From Anadara kagoshimensis (lineage: Eukaryota > Mollusca > Bivalvia > Arcoida > Arcidae), in the NCBI GenBank assembly GCA_021292105.1, contig CM037866.1, positions 226,756 through 290,755 of the forward strand: 64,000 nucleotides of DNA, given 5' to 3'. The position numbers and the translations under genes were made by a program. Positions 10,766-21,519 of the stretch are shown piece after piece (positions within the stretch are counted from its first letter, which is position 1; every line of letters starts with the position of its first letter). The notes below the pieces were generated by a model. It saw nothing but the letters and a program-made list of their open reading frames with translations. It was not told the DNA's origin and searched no databases.

Positions 10766-10846
10766 TTGTGTTCGATAGCACAATCGGTTAGGTCGTCAGG
10801 GAGATTTGGTTTCTTAGCACTGGGGTTCGAATCTCGACGGTAACTG
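10766..10846 (+). pseudogene. tRNA-derived (SINE-like) sequence with A and B boxes
   Basis: 'gatagcacaatcggttagg' resembles a polymerase III A box and 'ggggttcgaatctc' at about 10822-10835 matches the B box GGTTCGANNCC. Box spacing is normal for a tRNA. The acceptor stem does not pair (about 2 of 7), so this is not a working tRNA. A SINE head is the likelier reading, but no tail or duplication was found. Confidence 0.5.
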
Positions 10847-11383
10847 TTTTTATTTTTTCCTTGCATAAATTTGCACATGTATACTATTGTATTTGTATTA
10901 TATTTATTTGTATTTGTTATATGTTCTCAGTATTGTAAAGCAACTTGAAACTTTTATAAGATTTATAGAGTATTTTACACACTTACTTTAATACTTATCA
11001 TTGTTTAAGTTTAATTTGGGATCCATAAATGAGGGGGAACGGGGGTACATTCCAACTTTCCCAGCTAAAATTTTTTTTTTAATTTTTAAGTAAAATAAAA
11101 CCCCAATTATAAGTTCCCGATAAAATATGTAGACATACAACAGTATATAGTAGGGTCCATGAATATTATGAAACAAGAAGTTCGGGTGTTAAAAAGGGTG
11201 ATCGACGAGAAAATGTGAAAAATCGCTGAAAGTTATTCGCAAAGCGAGGCGCAAAATTTCTGAAAATATTAAATAGTTGGATAAAACAATTCTTTAATAT
11301 CTGATGCTCAAATTATGAAGGGATTTCATGGATTTACAGTATAAGCAAATGTGAATTTAAATTTTCAAGAGAACGGTCCCTCT
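10847..11383. other. Interior of Element 2, no gene seen
   Basis: AT-rich sequence with small open frames only. No repeat structure beyond short A/T runs was noticed. Confidence 0.5.
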
Positions 11384-11487
11384 GTCATGTGCTATTTTTG
11401 AATTTTTATGAAATAAATACATTCAAAAATAGCACACCACAATATTTGAATGTATTTATTTCATAAAAATTCAAAATAGCACATGAC
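11384..11487. repeat. 104-bp near-perfect palindrome
   Basis: The arm 11384-11427 ('gtcatgtgctatttttgaat...') is complementary to 11445-11487 with a single length difference in a T run, leaving a 17-nt loop. The left arm plus the loop also contain an inner inverted copy ('tgctatttttgaat' with 'attcaaaaatagca'), so alternative folds exist. No flanking duplication was identified. Confidence 0.85.
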
Positions 11488-12018
11488 ACCTCCATTAAAT
11501 TATAGAAACCTTTTATTTTCGTATCATTCATAAAAAAGGTGCCATAATGACAGTCTCTTAGAAAGATCAAAACAAATCGAATGTCCATGTTTCGACTAAA
11601 TGGGGAAAATGTCCTGAGTGTACTATGTTTAGTTTATATTTAATATTGCAGTTAGTTCGTAGTTTTATCATCTTAAACTTAATCCTAGTCTGGGCGCATC
11701 TTCTGAGCGCAAAAACATCGTAAAAACTATTGAAGAAATAAACATAAAATTAAAAAACACATATAAAAAAATTGAACGAATTTCTAAACTAAGAATTAAG
11801 AAATCTGAAATAGACATTTTTATGTATTTAATTAGTTCAAATCGCACAAGTCGGAGACTATTTAATTTTTCAAAAACTTAAAGAAAACTCATGTGTATAA
11901 TATTTATAAATTCTTATGGTTATCTTTAGTTTGAATATTAAGTATCTTTTTAGTCTCTTTTAAAAGTTACAACCATAAAGAGTTGCGAATATTCTTTTAC
12001 ATGTTTATTTTATAAATA

Positions 12019-12058
<40 letters not shown>

Positions 12059-12244
12059 TAGTTTATTACAAAGTGTCACATATTGATCGATAAATCTATA
12101 GTATGTTTTTTAATGTTGGAACTATTATGGGATTTAAATGGACTATTCGTCATGTAACTTTTCAACTGAGATGAAGTTCACGCAATTAAATATGTTTTAC
12201 TAAGTTAACTTATTGACAAAAGTTCAGTATATAATGCTCATAAA

Positions 12245-12275
<31 letters not shown>

Positions 12276-12290
12276 AAATGTGAAGTTCGA
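11488..12290. other. Interior of Element 2, no gene seen
   Basis: AT-rich, with (AAT)n at about 12023-12055 and (AAAT)n at about 12240-12280. No coding region supported. Confidence 0.5.
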
Positions 12291-12868
12291 AAGATTTCCA
12301 AACAATGTATTTCAAAGGCCAAATTTTCCCGATCACGAAGATAACGAAAACTAGAAACTTGATAAAAGTAAATGCTGTAATTAAATTCATAATACCCTTC
12401 CGGTCGCCCGCGTTCAAACAATATTAATCAAACATAAAAACCTATCAAGTTTCTACGATCCTGAACCGGCTTATGATGTACCATTATTTATTTATTTATT
12501 ATTAAAAATTTAAAAATATTTATTATTTATTTATTTATTTATTTATTAAAATGAAAAATTAAATGATCGGTGGTAAATGTTTTTTTTTTCAAAATAAGTT
12601 AATATTGTCAGTTATCAGTCTATTCATATTCCCGTAACTCTAGTTTTTTTTATACATAATTATCTTTTTACAATCGGTTTACCAATCCAAGACAAAATCA
12701 AACGATTCAGATAGTATATTTACAGGTGTCATAAAATTACTCTATCGGAACACCTGTCAATCAATTTTGTTAATTGTAAGAACACATCCTGTTGATTAAA
12801 GGTACGGGTCTCAATCTAAGGAATGTCTAATAAACAAACTTTTTATCAAGGTGGACTAATAATAATTT
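12291..12868 (-). repeat. Shared block S, copy in Element 2
   Basis: Reverse-complement counterpart of 1290-1770. It is about 100 bp longer, partly because it contains 'gatagtatatttacaggtgtcataaaa...' and longer ATTT runs absent from the other copy. The ends coincide with 'aagatttcca' and 'ggtggactaataataatt'. Confidence 0.7.
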
Positions 12869-14254
12869 GCTTAATTATTGGTAGGTGTCAGTCGGATGTA
12901 AATTCCACTTCATCAAATGAATTTATCGTGAAATATAAAAAGAATTTTTAGTTGGTTCATTATATAAGTAATCAAAAACAAACATACTTATCCATTTTCC
13001 GAATCACAATCCAGAAGCAAAGTAAAAACTTTGGAACTGACAAGTTAGGTTAGACACGTGAACTTCCACCAGGGAAGTGAGGCCGGGTGCTCCGGAAGGG
13101 TAAGCACCTCCTGTTTAGCTAGCTACACCCGTCACGTGTGTAATCAAAATTGTGTGAAAGGAACATAGAACTATGTAGATAAATAGTATTCTGTGGGGTC
13201 TGCTTACTTAAATGACGTCGCTGCACTAGGTCCCCAAAACCGAGCTTTTTGATTTGGATTAACGGGAGGTGTATTACAAACTCGCCGATATCTCCCTTAT
13301 TTCGGCATGGATTTTTATAAAATTTTTCGCATTAAGTCATATTTCAGTATGAAGAATAACATATGTAAAAATCAAAAATCGTTCTTTAAGTCGGTAATTA
13401 ATTGATCAACTATTAGAGTCAACAGATTAATTAATCCCTGATAACGGATGCGTATTCCGTGTGAATAACTGTCATAAATAATCAGGAATCAGTTAATTGC
13501 AATTACAGGATCTCTTAATCGGTCGGCTATCCCGAACATACATCAATATACTTCACAAATCAGAGTTACAACATTTTAATGTTAAAAAATAATAACGCCA
13601 GGTAGCTATATAATTATTCAACACACTATTACGTTCTTGTCTTTTCATATAAACTTTTGTTTTATGAAAATAAATACATTTTGGCATAAATTTGAAAAGT
13701 CCTTTGAAATCATTATAGTTTTATTTTATACCAGTGTTAATTTGACAGGATAAGGTAAATGCATTTTAAAATCTCTCTAAACGTTTCACGCAAATGCGTG
13801 GTAAATACAGTCAAATTAGTAAATCGGCATCTGACATAACGGTAGTAATGAGATCATATCTTATTCTAATAAAATCAAATTATGATGACATTAAATATTA
13901 TAAAAATAATTTTTGAATTTTTTTTAAAATAACAAAGGTGTCACATTTCTGCATTTAAAGACAGATTGAAGAAATTCTCAGTATTATGTCGTATTACTTC
14001 CAAAAACAAAACGAAAAAATAATAAATGCTGCTCGGAGTGAAACTTTAATGAATACGGAATCAAACTTCTGAATTTATAAGTTCCTGTCTAGTGTCTACA
14101 ACAGTTTTCCCCACTTCTTCTCAGCATTACGATTCGTTCCCTAATGTATAACGATAATCTGTTCACTTTCAAGGGAGGCATTTTCTGTTGCTATTTACAA
14201 ACACATTTGGTCTATATCGATACATCGCACAGGTGTGAAATAATCACATGTTTT
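12869..14254. other. Interior of Element 2 with a probable dispersed-repeat patch
   Basis: At about 13054-13139 a GC-richer patch contains 'ccagggaagtgaggcc' and 'gtgctccggaagggtaagca', bracketed by inverted 'acacgtga' and 'tcacgtgt'. I recall similar patches dispersed in bivalve genomes but cannot name the family. The rest is AT-rich without a supported gene. Confidence 0.4.
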
Positions 14255-14720
14255 GTAAGAGAGCATGCGCGGTCCTGGCGACAAAAGCAGTCGTAGGACG
14301 AAGTCCAGGACAGGATTTAGAACAGTTTTTAGAGCAAATCAACAGAGCATGCGCGGTCCTGGCGACAAAAGTAGTCGTGAAGTTAAGTCCAGAACAGAAT
14401 TTAGAACAGTTTATAGAACTGTACTAAGCATGCGCGGTCCTCATGACAAAAATGGTCAGCAGGACCAATTCTAGGACAATATTTAGAACAGAATTTAGTT
14501 TTAAATGAGCATGCGCGGTCCTTGTCATGGAGTTAGAACAAGAACGAGAACTGTCCTAGACATTGTCATCAGGACATTTTCCAGGACAATCTCTGCTTTC
14601 TGAAGCTGTCGCCAGGACAGTTTTAACCAGTCATATCTCTGCTCCTAAGTTAACTTATAGCAGTCATAATCTCTGCTTTATAAGTTAACTTGGATGTTAT
14701 GTTGTGACTGGTCGGTACTG
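14255..14720 (-). repeat. Right terminal/subterminal repeat of Element 2 with four ~81-bp units
   Basis: 'gcatgcgcggtcct' begins units at about 14263, 14347, 14428 and 14509 (spacings 84, 81 and 81). Each is followed by 'gacaaaa', a 'gtcc(a/t)ggacag' type word and 'tttagaacag'. Beyond 14580 come 'aatctctgct' words and the terminal inverted repeat. The 69-codon open frame over the units is an artefact of 81- and 84-bp spacing. Confidence 0.8.
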
Positions 14721-15985
14721 TATTTTGAAATTAAATGTATCGTATATGATGGACAATACTATGAACCACCTAATGAGCATATTTTATGTCACATTAGCGC
14801 CATTTTGATACGTTCCGTTGCAAAACTTAAAGATCATTCTAGACGACTTTCTTACTAAGTATACAGCTCTGACGGGAAGCCATTAATTGTTGTAACTTGT
14901 TCTATTTTGAAATCAAATGTATCCTATATGATGCACTATGTCAAACTCTTTTCAATGAGTTATTTCATATATTTGAAATTGGCGCCAAATTGATACGGTG
15001 TGTTGCAAAATTTAAGGGTCATATAATAAATTATAATATTTCTTATTTAATATACAGAAATGGCGGGAAGCAATTAATTGATTGTTACTTGTTCTATTTT
15101 GAAATGTAATATAACCTATATGTGGACTATACCACGCGCCACTCAATGAGGTATTTCATATCTTTGACATTGGAGACATTTTGATACGGATCGTTGCAAA
15201 ACTTAAGGATCGTTAATGGAGATAATCTACTGATTGTTAGGCACTGAAGCGGTTAAAATCGATCGGTACACATTCTATTTTGAAATCAAATGTATCCTAT
15301 ATGATGCACTATTTCAGGCTCTATTCATTAAGCTATTTCATATATTTGAAATTGACGCCATGTTGATACGGTCCGTTGCAAAAGTTAAGGGTCACATATA
15401 AAGTTTCTTACTAACAATACCGAATAGGCGGGAAACGTTTAATTAATTGTTACGTGTTCTATTTTGAAATAAAATGTAATCGATATGGTGGACTATACCA
15501 TGGTCCACTCAATAAGGTATTTCATATCTTTGACATTGGCGCCATTTTGATACGGTCCGTTGCAAAACTTAAAGATCATTCTGGGCGACTTTCTTATTGA
15601 TTATACAGCATTGACGGGAAGCAATTAACTGATTGGTACACACTCTTTTGATATTAAATATATCCTATATGATGAAATAGATCACATTTTATTCAATAAA
15701 CTATTTTATAGACATGCCACTTGAGTCATTTTGATAAGGTCCGTTGCAAAAGCTAATTGATTATTACACATTCTATTTTCAAATCAAATGTATCCTATAT
15801 GATGGACTATACCAAGTGCCATTCGATGAGCTATTTTATATCTTTGACATTGGCGCCATTTTGATACGGTCTGTTGAAAAACTAAGGATCGTCAATGAAG
15901 GCTATCTACTGATTGTTAGGCTCTGGGAGCAGCGGTTAATTGATTTGCATACATTCCTTTCTTTTAAACCAAATGCTTATATAAG
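14721..15985 (+). repeat. ~180-bp satellite, segment 3
   Basis: About seven monomers, with the 'gcgccattttgatacgg' motif near 14806, 14984, 15173, 15353, 15539, 15722 and 15855. Spacings are 178-189 bp except the last (about 133), which marks a deletion. Copies are diverged. Two open frames of 70 and 109 codons lie within monomers and are not conserved between them. Confidence 0.85.
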
Positions 15986-16245
15986 AAACGGCTTTTCCGC
16001 TCATGGTATTGAGCCCTTCATTTTGAAATTTGGCACTCACCACACTATCTTGCATTACCCCTTGAAATCATGATCAAAATGTCATTTCTTTATTTTAATC
16101 TCATTTCATAACCTCAAAAATATTTCTAATTTTAAGTTTTATTTTAAACTTTAGGTTTAGACATTTTTGTAATTGCTACTGAAGTCACTTATCTAATTTT
16201 TTCAATTTTTATTTTTATTAATATTCTGGTAATAGACTGGTAATA

Positions 16246-16295
<50 letters not shown>

Positions 16296-16996
16296 AGATT
16301 GTGGTATGAAACACGAGAAAGATTTTAAGAAGTTTTTGTAGGGTCATTTTATGTGTTTTTTATATTGCATTCTGTTTATTTAGATCTCTGTATTGGATTA
16401 ATGTACTGTAAAAGCTGCTTGATTCAAATAATTGGTTTATATTTAATAACTTAATAGATTGTGTGGAACATATACTGAACTAACAATATTTATTTAAAAT
16501 TCGATTATATTACTTTGGAATTATTACAAGGAAATTAACTATGAACTTCATTACAACTCTGATTCGGACATTTTCAAAAAAAGATTTATTTTCAAGGATT
16601 TTCGTATACGCATTTAAAGTTCCATTATTCTCTATTTGATGGACATCTATATCTATACTGTAAAGTCAGGTCTGATAATATATTGAACATTTTGTAATTG
16701 GAAATTATTGTTATTTTTTGTGTTTTTTTAAATTAAATGTTTTTAAAATAATACAAAATTGTGTTGGTTTGTTGGTCTTACTTCCTGTTACATTCACGTT
16801 TATTGCTGTCTGTAACAGGTAGTTTATTAGAAGTCGAAAATAAAATCTGCACAAAATCACATTCGATCACAGACACAAGCACGCACGTACATACAAACTA
16901 TGTGAACTAAACCTAAACCCAACATCGTCTTACACCATCAATTGATACTTAACCTACAAACAGGAATATTTAGTCATCGCTTCAGTATTTCCTTCT
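15986..16996. other. AT-rich low-copy DNA with (TA)n, no gene seen
   Basis: A (TA)n run lies at about 16249-16293. No repeat family or coding region was recognised in the rest. Confidence 0.55.
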
Positions 16997-17280
16997 GTTT
17001 TGCTACATAATTTAGAATATGTAGCAAAACTTGGACAAATGGAAACATTTAAACTTTGTTAGATGTACTGCATTTTAATTATGCAGAACAAAACCGGATT
17101 AATATTAAAACTTTTGTTACATTAATTTTCCTGCATCACTCATAATGCAGCAAAAATCTGTTTATTATTAAAACTTTCTATTACATCTGACTTCACCTTT
17201 GTGTTTCAGTTTCTGATTTTTTATTCATTTTTTTTTAATTTCATTTTTTTTAATTTGCTGCATAGATATGTATGCAGCAA
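16997..17280. repeat. Cluster of four hairpins with TGCAG/GTAGC arms
   Basis: Inverted arms: 'gttttgctacat' (16997-17008) with 17019-17030; 'ctgcat..atgcag' near 17067 and again near 17130; and 'ttgctgcata' (17255-17264) with 17271-17280. The first three are each followed by an A-rich word and 'attaaaactt' type sequence, suggesting a degenerate ~70-bp tandem unit with a hairpin. The last ends exactly where the Helitron-like element begins. Confidence 0.65.
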
Positions 17281-19556
17281 ACAACAAGAGGTCCATGGGC
17301 CTTATACGCTCACCTGATAGCTAATGGCTAGCTGATAGATTTAAAGAAAACATAAATACTAAACCCCAATGACTTTTTTCTTTACATCATGATAACCGTT
17401 GTATCAATACCTACACCATTCTAGTATACATGCCTATACGAAAAGTTAATAGTTTTCAAAATAATTAACCATTTTGGAATTGTTTCGCATCTGTGACCTT
17501 GACCTTTGAACCCATGACCTTTTTCTATACATTAAAATTATCGTTGTATCAATACCTACAACATTCTAATATACATGCCTATACAAAAAGTTTATAGTTT
17601 TCGAGATAATTAACCATTTCGGTATTGTTTCACATCTATGACCTTGACCTTTGAACCCATGACCTTTTTCTATACATCAAAATGATCATTGTATCAATAC
17701 CAACAACAGTCTAATATACATGCCTATACAAAAAGTTTATAGTTTTCGAGATAATTAACCATTTCTGTATTGTTTCGCATCTGTGACCTTGACCTTTGAA
17801 CCCATGACCTTTTTCTATACATCAAAATGATTGTGTATCAATACTTACAACATTCTATATACATGCCTATACAAAAATTTATAGTTTTTGAGATAATTAA
17901 CCATTTCGGTATTGTTTCACATCTATGACATTGACCTTTGAACCCATGACTTTTTCTATACATTAAAATGATCGTTGTATCAATACCTACAACATTCTAA
18001 TATACATGCCTATACAAAAAGTTTATAGTTTTGAGATAATTAAGCATTTCGGTATTGTTTCACATCTGATCGTTGTATCAATACCTACAACATTCTAATA
18101 TACATGCCTATACAAAAAGTTTATAGTTTTTGAGATAATTAAGCATTTCGGTATTGCTTCACATATGTGACCTTGAACTTTGAACCCATGACCTTTTTCT
18201 ATACATTAAAATGATCGTTGTATCAATACCTACAATATTCTAATATACAAGCCTATACAAAAAGTTTATAGTTTTCGAGATAATTAACCATTTAGGTTTT
18301 GTTTCGCATCTGTGACCTTGACCTTTGAACCCATGACCTTTTTGTATACATCAAAATGATCGTTGTATGAATACTTACAACATTCTAATATACATGCCTA
18401 TACAAAAAAATTATAGTTTTCGAGATAATTAACTATTTCGGTATTTTTTCACATCTGTGACCTTGACCTTTGAACCCATGACCTTTTTCTATACATCAAA
18501 ATGATCGTTTTATCAATACCTACAACATTCTAATATACAAGCCTATACAAAAAGTTTATAGTTTTCGAGATAATTAACCATTTCGGTATTGTTTCACATC
18601 TGTACCTTGACCTTCGAACCCATTAACATTTTCCCATAAATCAAAATGATCGTTGTATCAATACCTACAACATTCTAATATACAAGCCTATACAAAATGT
18701 TTATAGTTTTCCAGATAATTAACCAATTCGGTATTGTTTCACATCTGTGACCTTGACTTTTGAACCCATGACCTTTTTCTATACATCAAAATGATCGTTG
18801 TATCAATACCTACAACATTCTAATATACATGCCTATACAAAAAGTTTATAGTTTTGAGATAATTAACCATTTAGGTATTGTTTCGCATCTGTGACCTTGA
18901 CCTTTGAACCCATGACCTTTTTCTATACATCAAAATGATCGTTGTATCAATACCTACAACATTCTGATATACATGCCTATACAAAAAGTTTATAGTTTTC
19001 GAGATAATAATTATAATCAGAGGTAAAAAAGAATTAGGTCACGACCTTCACAATTGACCTTGAAGATACTAACAAGAAGATGTCAAAACTGAAAACCCCA
19101 TGTCATTATCTGGTCAAATAGTCAAGTTATGACAATTTGAAGCTATTTTACGATTTTTTCAAAATTAAACGCAAAAACGCGTAACCTATTTTCTATCGGA
19201 ATTTCACAAAATGAACAAACTATAGGCTTAAGACCCTAGAAAAGCCAAATATCACATCAGATTTTTTCTCCAATCAGTACTTTCGGAGAAGAAGATTTTT
19301 TAAGATTTTTGCACCCGTAGGTCACCTTGACCTAGTTATGGTAGCCATGGCAACGGCACGAACAAATCTGAATTGCACCGGCCCATATATACTTCTGACA
19401 AAGTTTCATTAAAAACTGTCCAGTAGTTTCAGAGGAGAAGTCGAAAATAGGTGTTAACGACGCACGCACACACACACGCACACACGCACGCACACACGCA
19501 CATACACACGCTGCGCTATGCCATAAGCTCACATGACCTTCGGTCAGGTGAGCTAA
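17281..19556 (+). mobile_element. Helitron/pearl-like non-autonomous element with tandem-repeat core
   Basis: The left end 'acaacaagaggtccatgggc' and the right end 'aggtgagctaa' resemble an abundant bivalve repeat I know by its ends. 'gctcacctga' (17308-17317) and 'tcaggtgagc' (19544-19553) are inverted copies near the two ends. The right end has a hairpin ('agctcac' 19526-19532 with 'gtgagct' 19548-19554, and an inner stem 'tgacc-ttc-ggtca') and terminates in CTAA, the CTRR signature of Helitrons. The interior is a 145-bp tandem core followed by a 3' unique part with a CA-rich run (about 19461-19510). The design matches pearl/Helentron-type elements. It encodes no protein. Confidence 0.65.
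17370..19010 (+). repeat. 145-bp tandem core of the Helitron-like element
   Basis: About 11 copies. The landmark 'gttgtatcaatacc' recurs at 17398, 17543, 17688 and so on; each unit continues through 'tatacatgcctatacaaaaa', 'gagataattaaccatttcgg' and 'tgaccttgacctttgaaccc'. One unit near 18060 lacks the 'tgaccttgacc' segment. Copies differ mainly by single substitutions. Confidence 0.85.
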
Positions 19557-21519
19557 AAATGATTGATCTCAAAACACTTAGTTATGTGTTTTTGGTGTAT
19601 GATGAAAAACAGCAAAATTCAGATCAAATTTTAAGCTTTCAGTTCCATGCACTACAGATATTATGCAGGAAATGTAAGGTCAATATTAAAATGTGTATGT
19701 GTAGTTTATATATCCAATTAATAAAATGTTAAACATTAACTTGTTAAACATACCAATACAGTCACTGACTTTCGGGATATTTAATCGTATCTATATTTTA
19801 AATATTCAAGTATTACTGACGAATGTAACATACAAATTAAAAATAAAATAACCATTTTATTAATTTGATAGTTAAAACGTTCAGAGTTAAATATTAAAAC
19901 GGTAACACAAGATGTACATTTCGGATTGATTTTCTATATAAGACGAGAAGCATATCCACTGTAGAGAGTTTTCATTATTATCCAATGGGTAAATACTTTA
20001 ATTCCAATGGTCATATTTAACTTTTTGTAACATTTTGAAACTATCAAATTAAAAATATGAAATAAAATATAACATAAGAAAACAAAACCATAAAACACTA
20101 ACATACACAATCATACCATTCGTTTTCATACTTATACCCTTCCTTACGGTTGGGTTCTTATCATTACACACTTTCCGGGACTTGGACACAATTCGCGTCT
20201 TCGTTAATCCCAATCTTTATTTTAACACATTCCTCATCATTGTATCCATACATTAAAAGTAAAACCTGTATTTAAAGTTCACCAATGTACTGACTGCCTT
20301 TCTATAAATCCGGGGTATTATTATAGACTAAAAATGTCATAATTATCCATATTATCAATGTTTAAAAGCAGTGTTAGACACAGAAATTCTCCAAAGTAGT
20401 ACATTAATGTTATGTCAGTTAATAGTTAATAGACTAGTGCGGCATAATAGCTAAGGCTTATAATATTTGTTACTCATACAATCATCTTTATAAAGCATAT
20501 ATGTCTTTTATAAAAGCTGTGGTCAAATTAGCTAATTGACAATAATTACCAATAAGCATATTAATTGTAATCTGTTGATATTTCCCTCTCTAAAGTTGGA
20601 ATATTTATAATCAATGATCCAAGTTAGTGTCTGTATGTTTTCGTATTGTTTATATATTATGTCTTTACTTTGTGATGCTTATCAAGGCCCTCAAAAAGTT
20701 TTTAGATGTCATCATAATTGTTATAAGAATGATAAAAATGGTGTCTCTGTATCTGAAGTACAAAGGACATATTTGACTAGTCCCTTGTTCCTTTTATTCC
20801 TTCAGAACACACATAACGGGTGTAACTAACTAAAGAGGAGGTGAATACCCCTCAGAAGCAACCGGTGGTCCATGTGTTTATCTTAATTTGTAAGTTTCAT
20901 TTTACTATGATTTGAGATTGTGGTATGGACATGGAATAATGTATTTGAGTCTGATTTAGATTTGGTGTTCTTTATATACAAGTTTTACTGTTTACAAAAA
21001 CCGACAGTAAATAAATTACAAAACAAAACCTTACTTACCTGCAACATTATCACTCTTCTTTTCTGATCAGCAAAATGTAAATCCACAAGTTAGTAACAGA
21101 AGAGAATCTAATTAAATCTCAAAGGTGAACTGTTACCGTCTCTTTGAGAGACTGATTCATTGTTGATTTACAAAAGTCAAGATTTTACTCGAAACTGGTA
21201 AAACTTTTTATAGTTAAATATGTATTTATATAATTTAAAACACAAGGATAATTATATATACATGGAACTATAGTTATAAAGAATGAATTTACAACTTTAA
21301 TTTAGTATGAATATGAATATCAACAATCATGTCTTTATATCCAGAGTCCAATGTAATATATACTTTTGCCATATTTAAATATCCCGAAAGTATTAAACGA
21401 AAAAATGTAACCAAACTTAAACTTACAACATATATTTTATGATTTATGAATTATAGTAATTATATCAAAATACGGAAGAACTGGAATAGAAAGAATCTAG
21501 TTCACCAAACCAACACCAC
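19557..21519. other. AT-rich low-copy DNA, no protein-coding gene seen
   Basis: No repeat family was recognised. Two minus-strand splice-like signals occur here (see the candidate exon at 21039-21062). The 71-codon open frame at 20614-20829 lacks any recognisable domain or flanking signal. Confidence 0.5.
21039..21062 (-). other. Candidate 24-nt minus-strand micro-exon (splice signals)
   Basis: On the minus strand a donor CAG|GTAAGTAAGG follows at 21038. Upstream is 'ttactaac' about 26 nt before 'gctgatcag', a branch point plus acceptor. Downstream, 'cacctcctctttag' gives an acceptor at 20830. The splice words are strong but short. Transcription is not shown, and the reading frame is not informative. 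Confidence 0.25.

Larger units (their letters stand above)
7550..14720. mobile_element. Element 2: 7.2-kb inverted-repeat DNA element with TA duplication
   Basis: The left end CAGTACCGACCAGTCACAAC and the reverse complement of the right end agree for 27 bp, then continue through 'aagttaactt' with small gaps. The insertion splits the satellite motif 'cacattctattttgaaa' exactly, duplicating TA (7548-7549 and 14721-14722). CAGT-initial ends and a TA duplication point to the Tc1/mariner superfamily. About 480 bp at each end are filled with related subterminal repeats. No transposase frame is visible, so it is non-autonomous. Its interior is a patchwork: microsatellites, a direct duplication, a tRNA-like sequence, a strong palindrome and shared block S. 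At about 7.2 kb it is large for a non-autonomous TA element. Confidence 0.8.

Noticed and set aside
14265-14474. 69-codon basic repeat peptide (MRGPGDKSSR type)
   Set aside because: It is the translation of ~81-bp subterminal units of Element 2, whose copies diverge by indels and non-silent changes.
20614-20829. 71-codon open frame as a small gene
   Set aside because: No recognisable domain, no signal peptide, no supporting context, and AT-rich codon content like the surrounding non-coding DNA.
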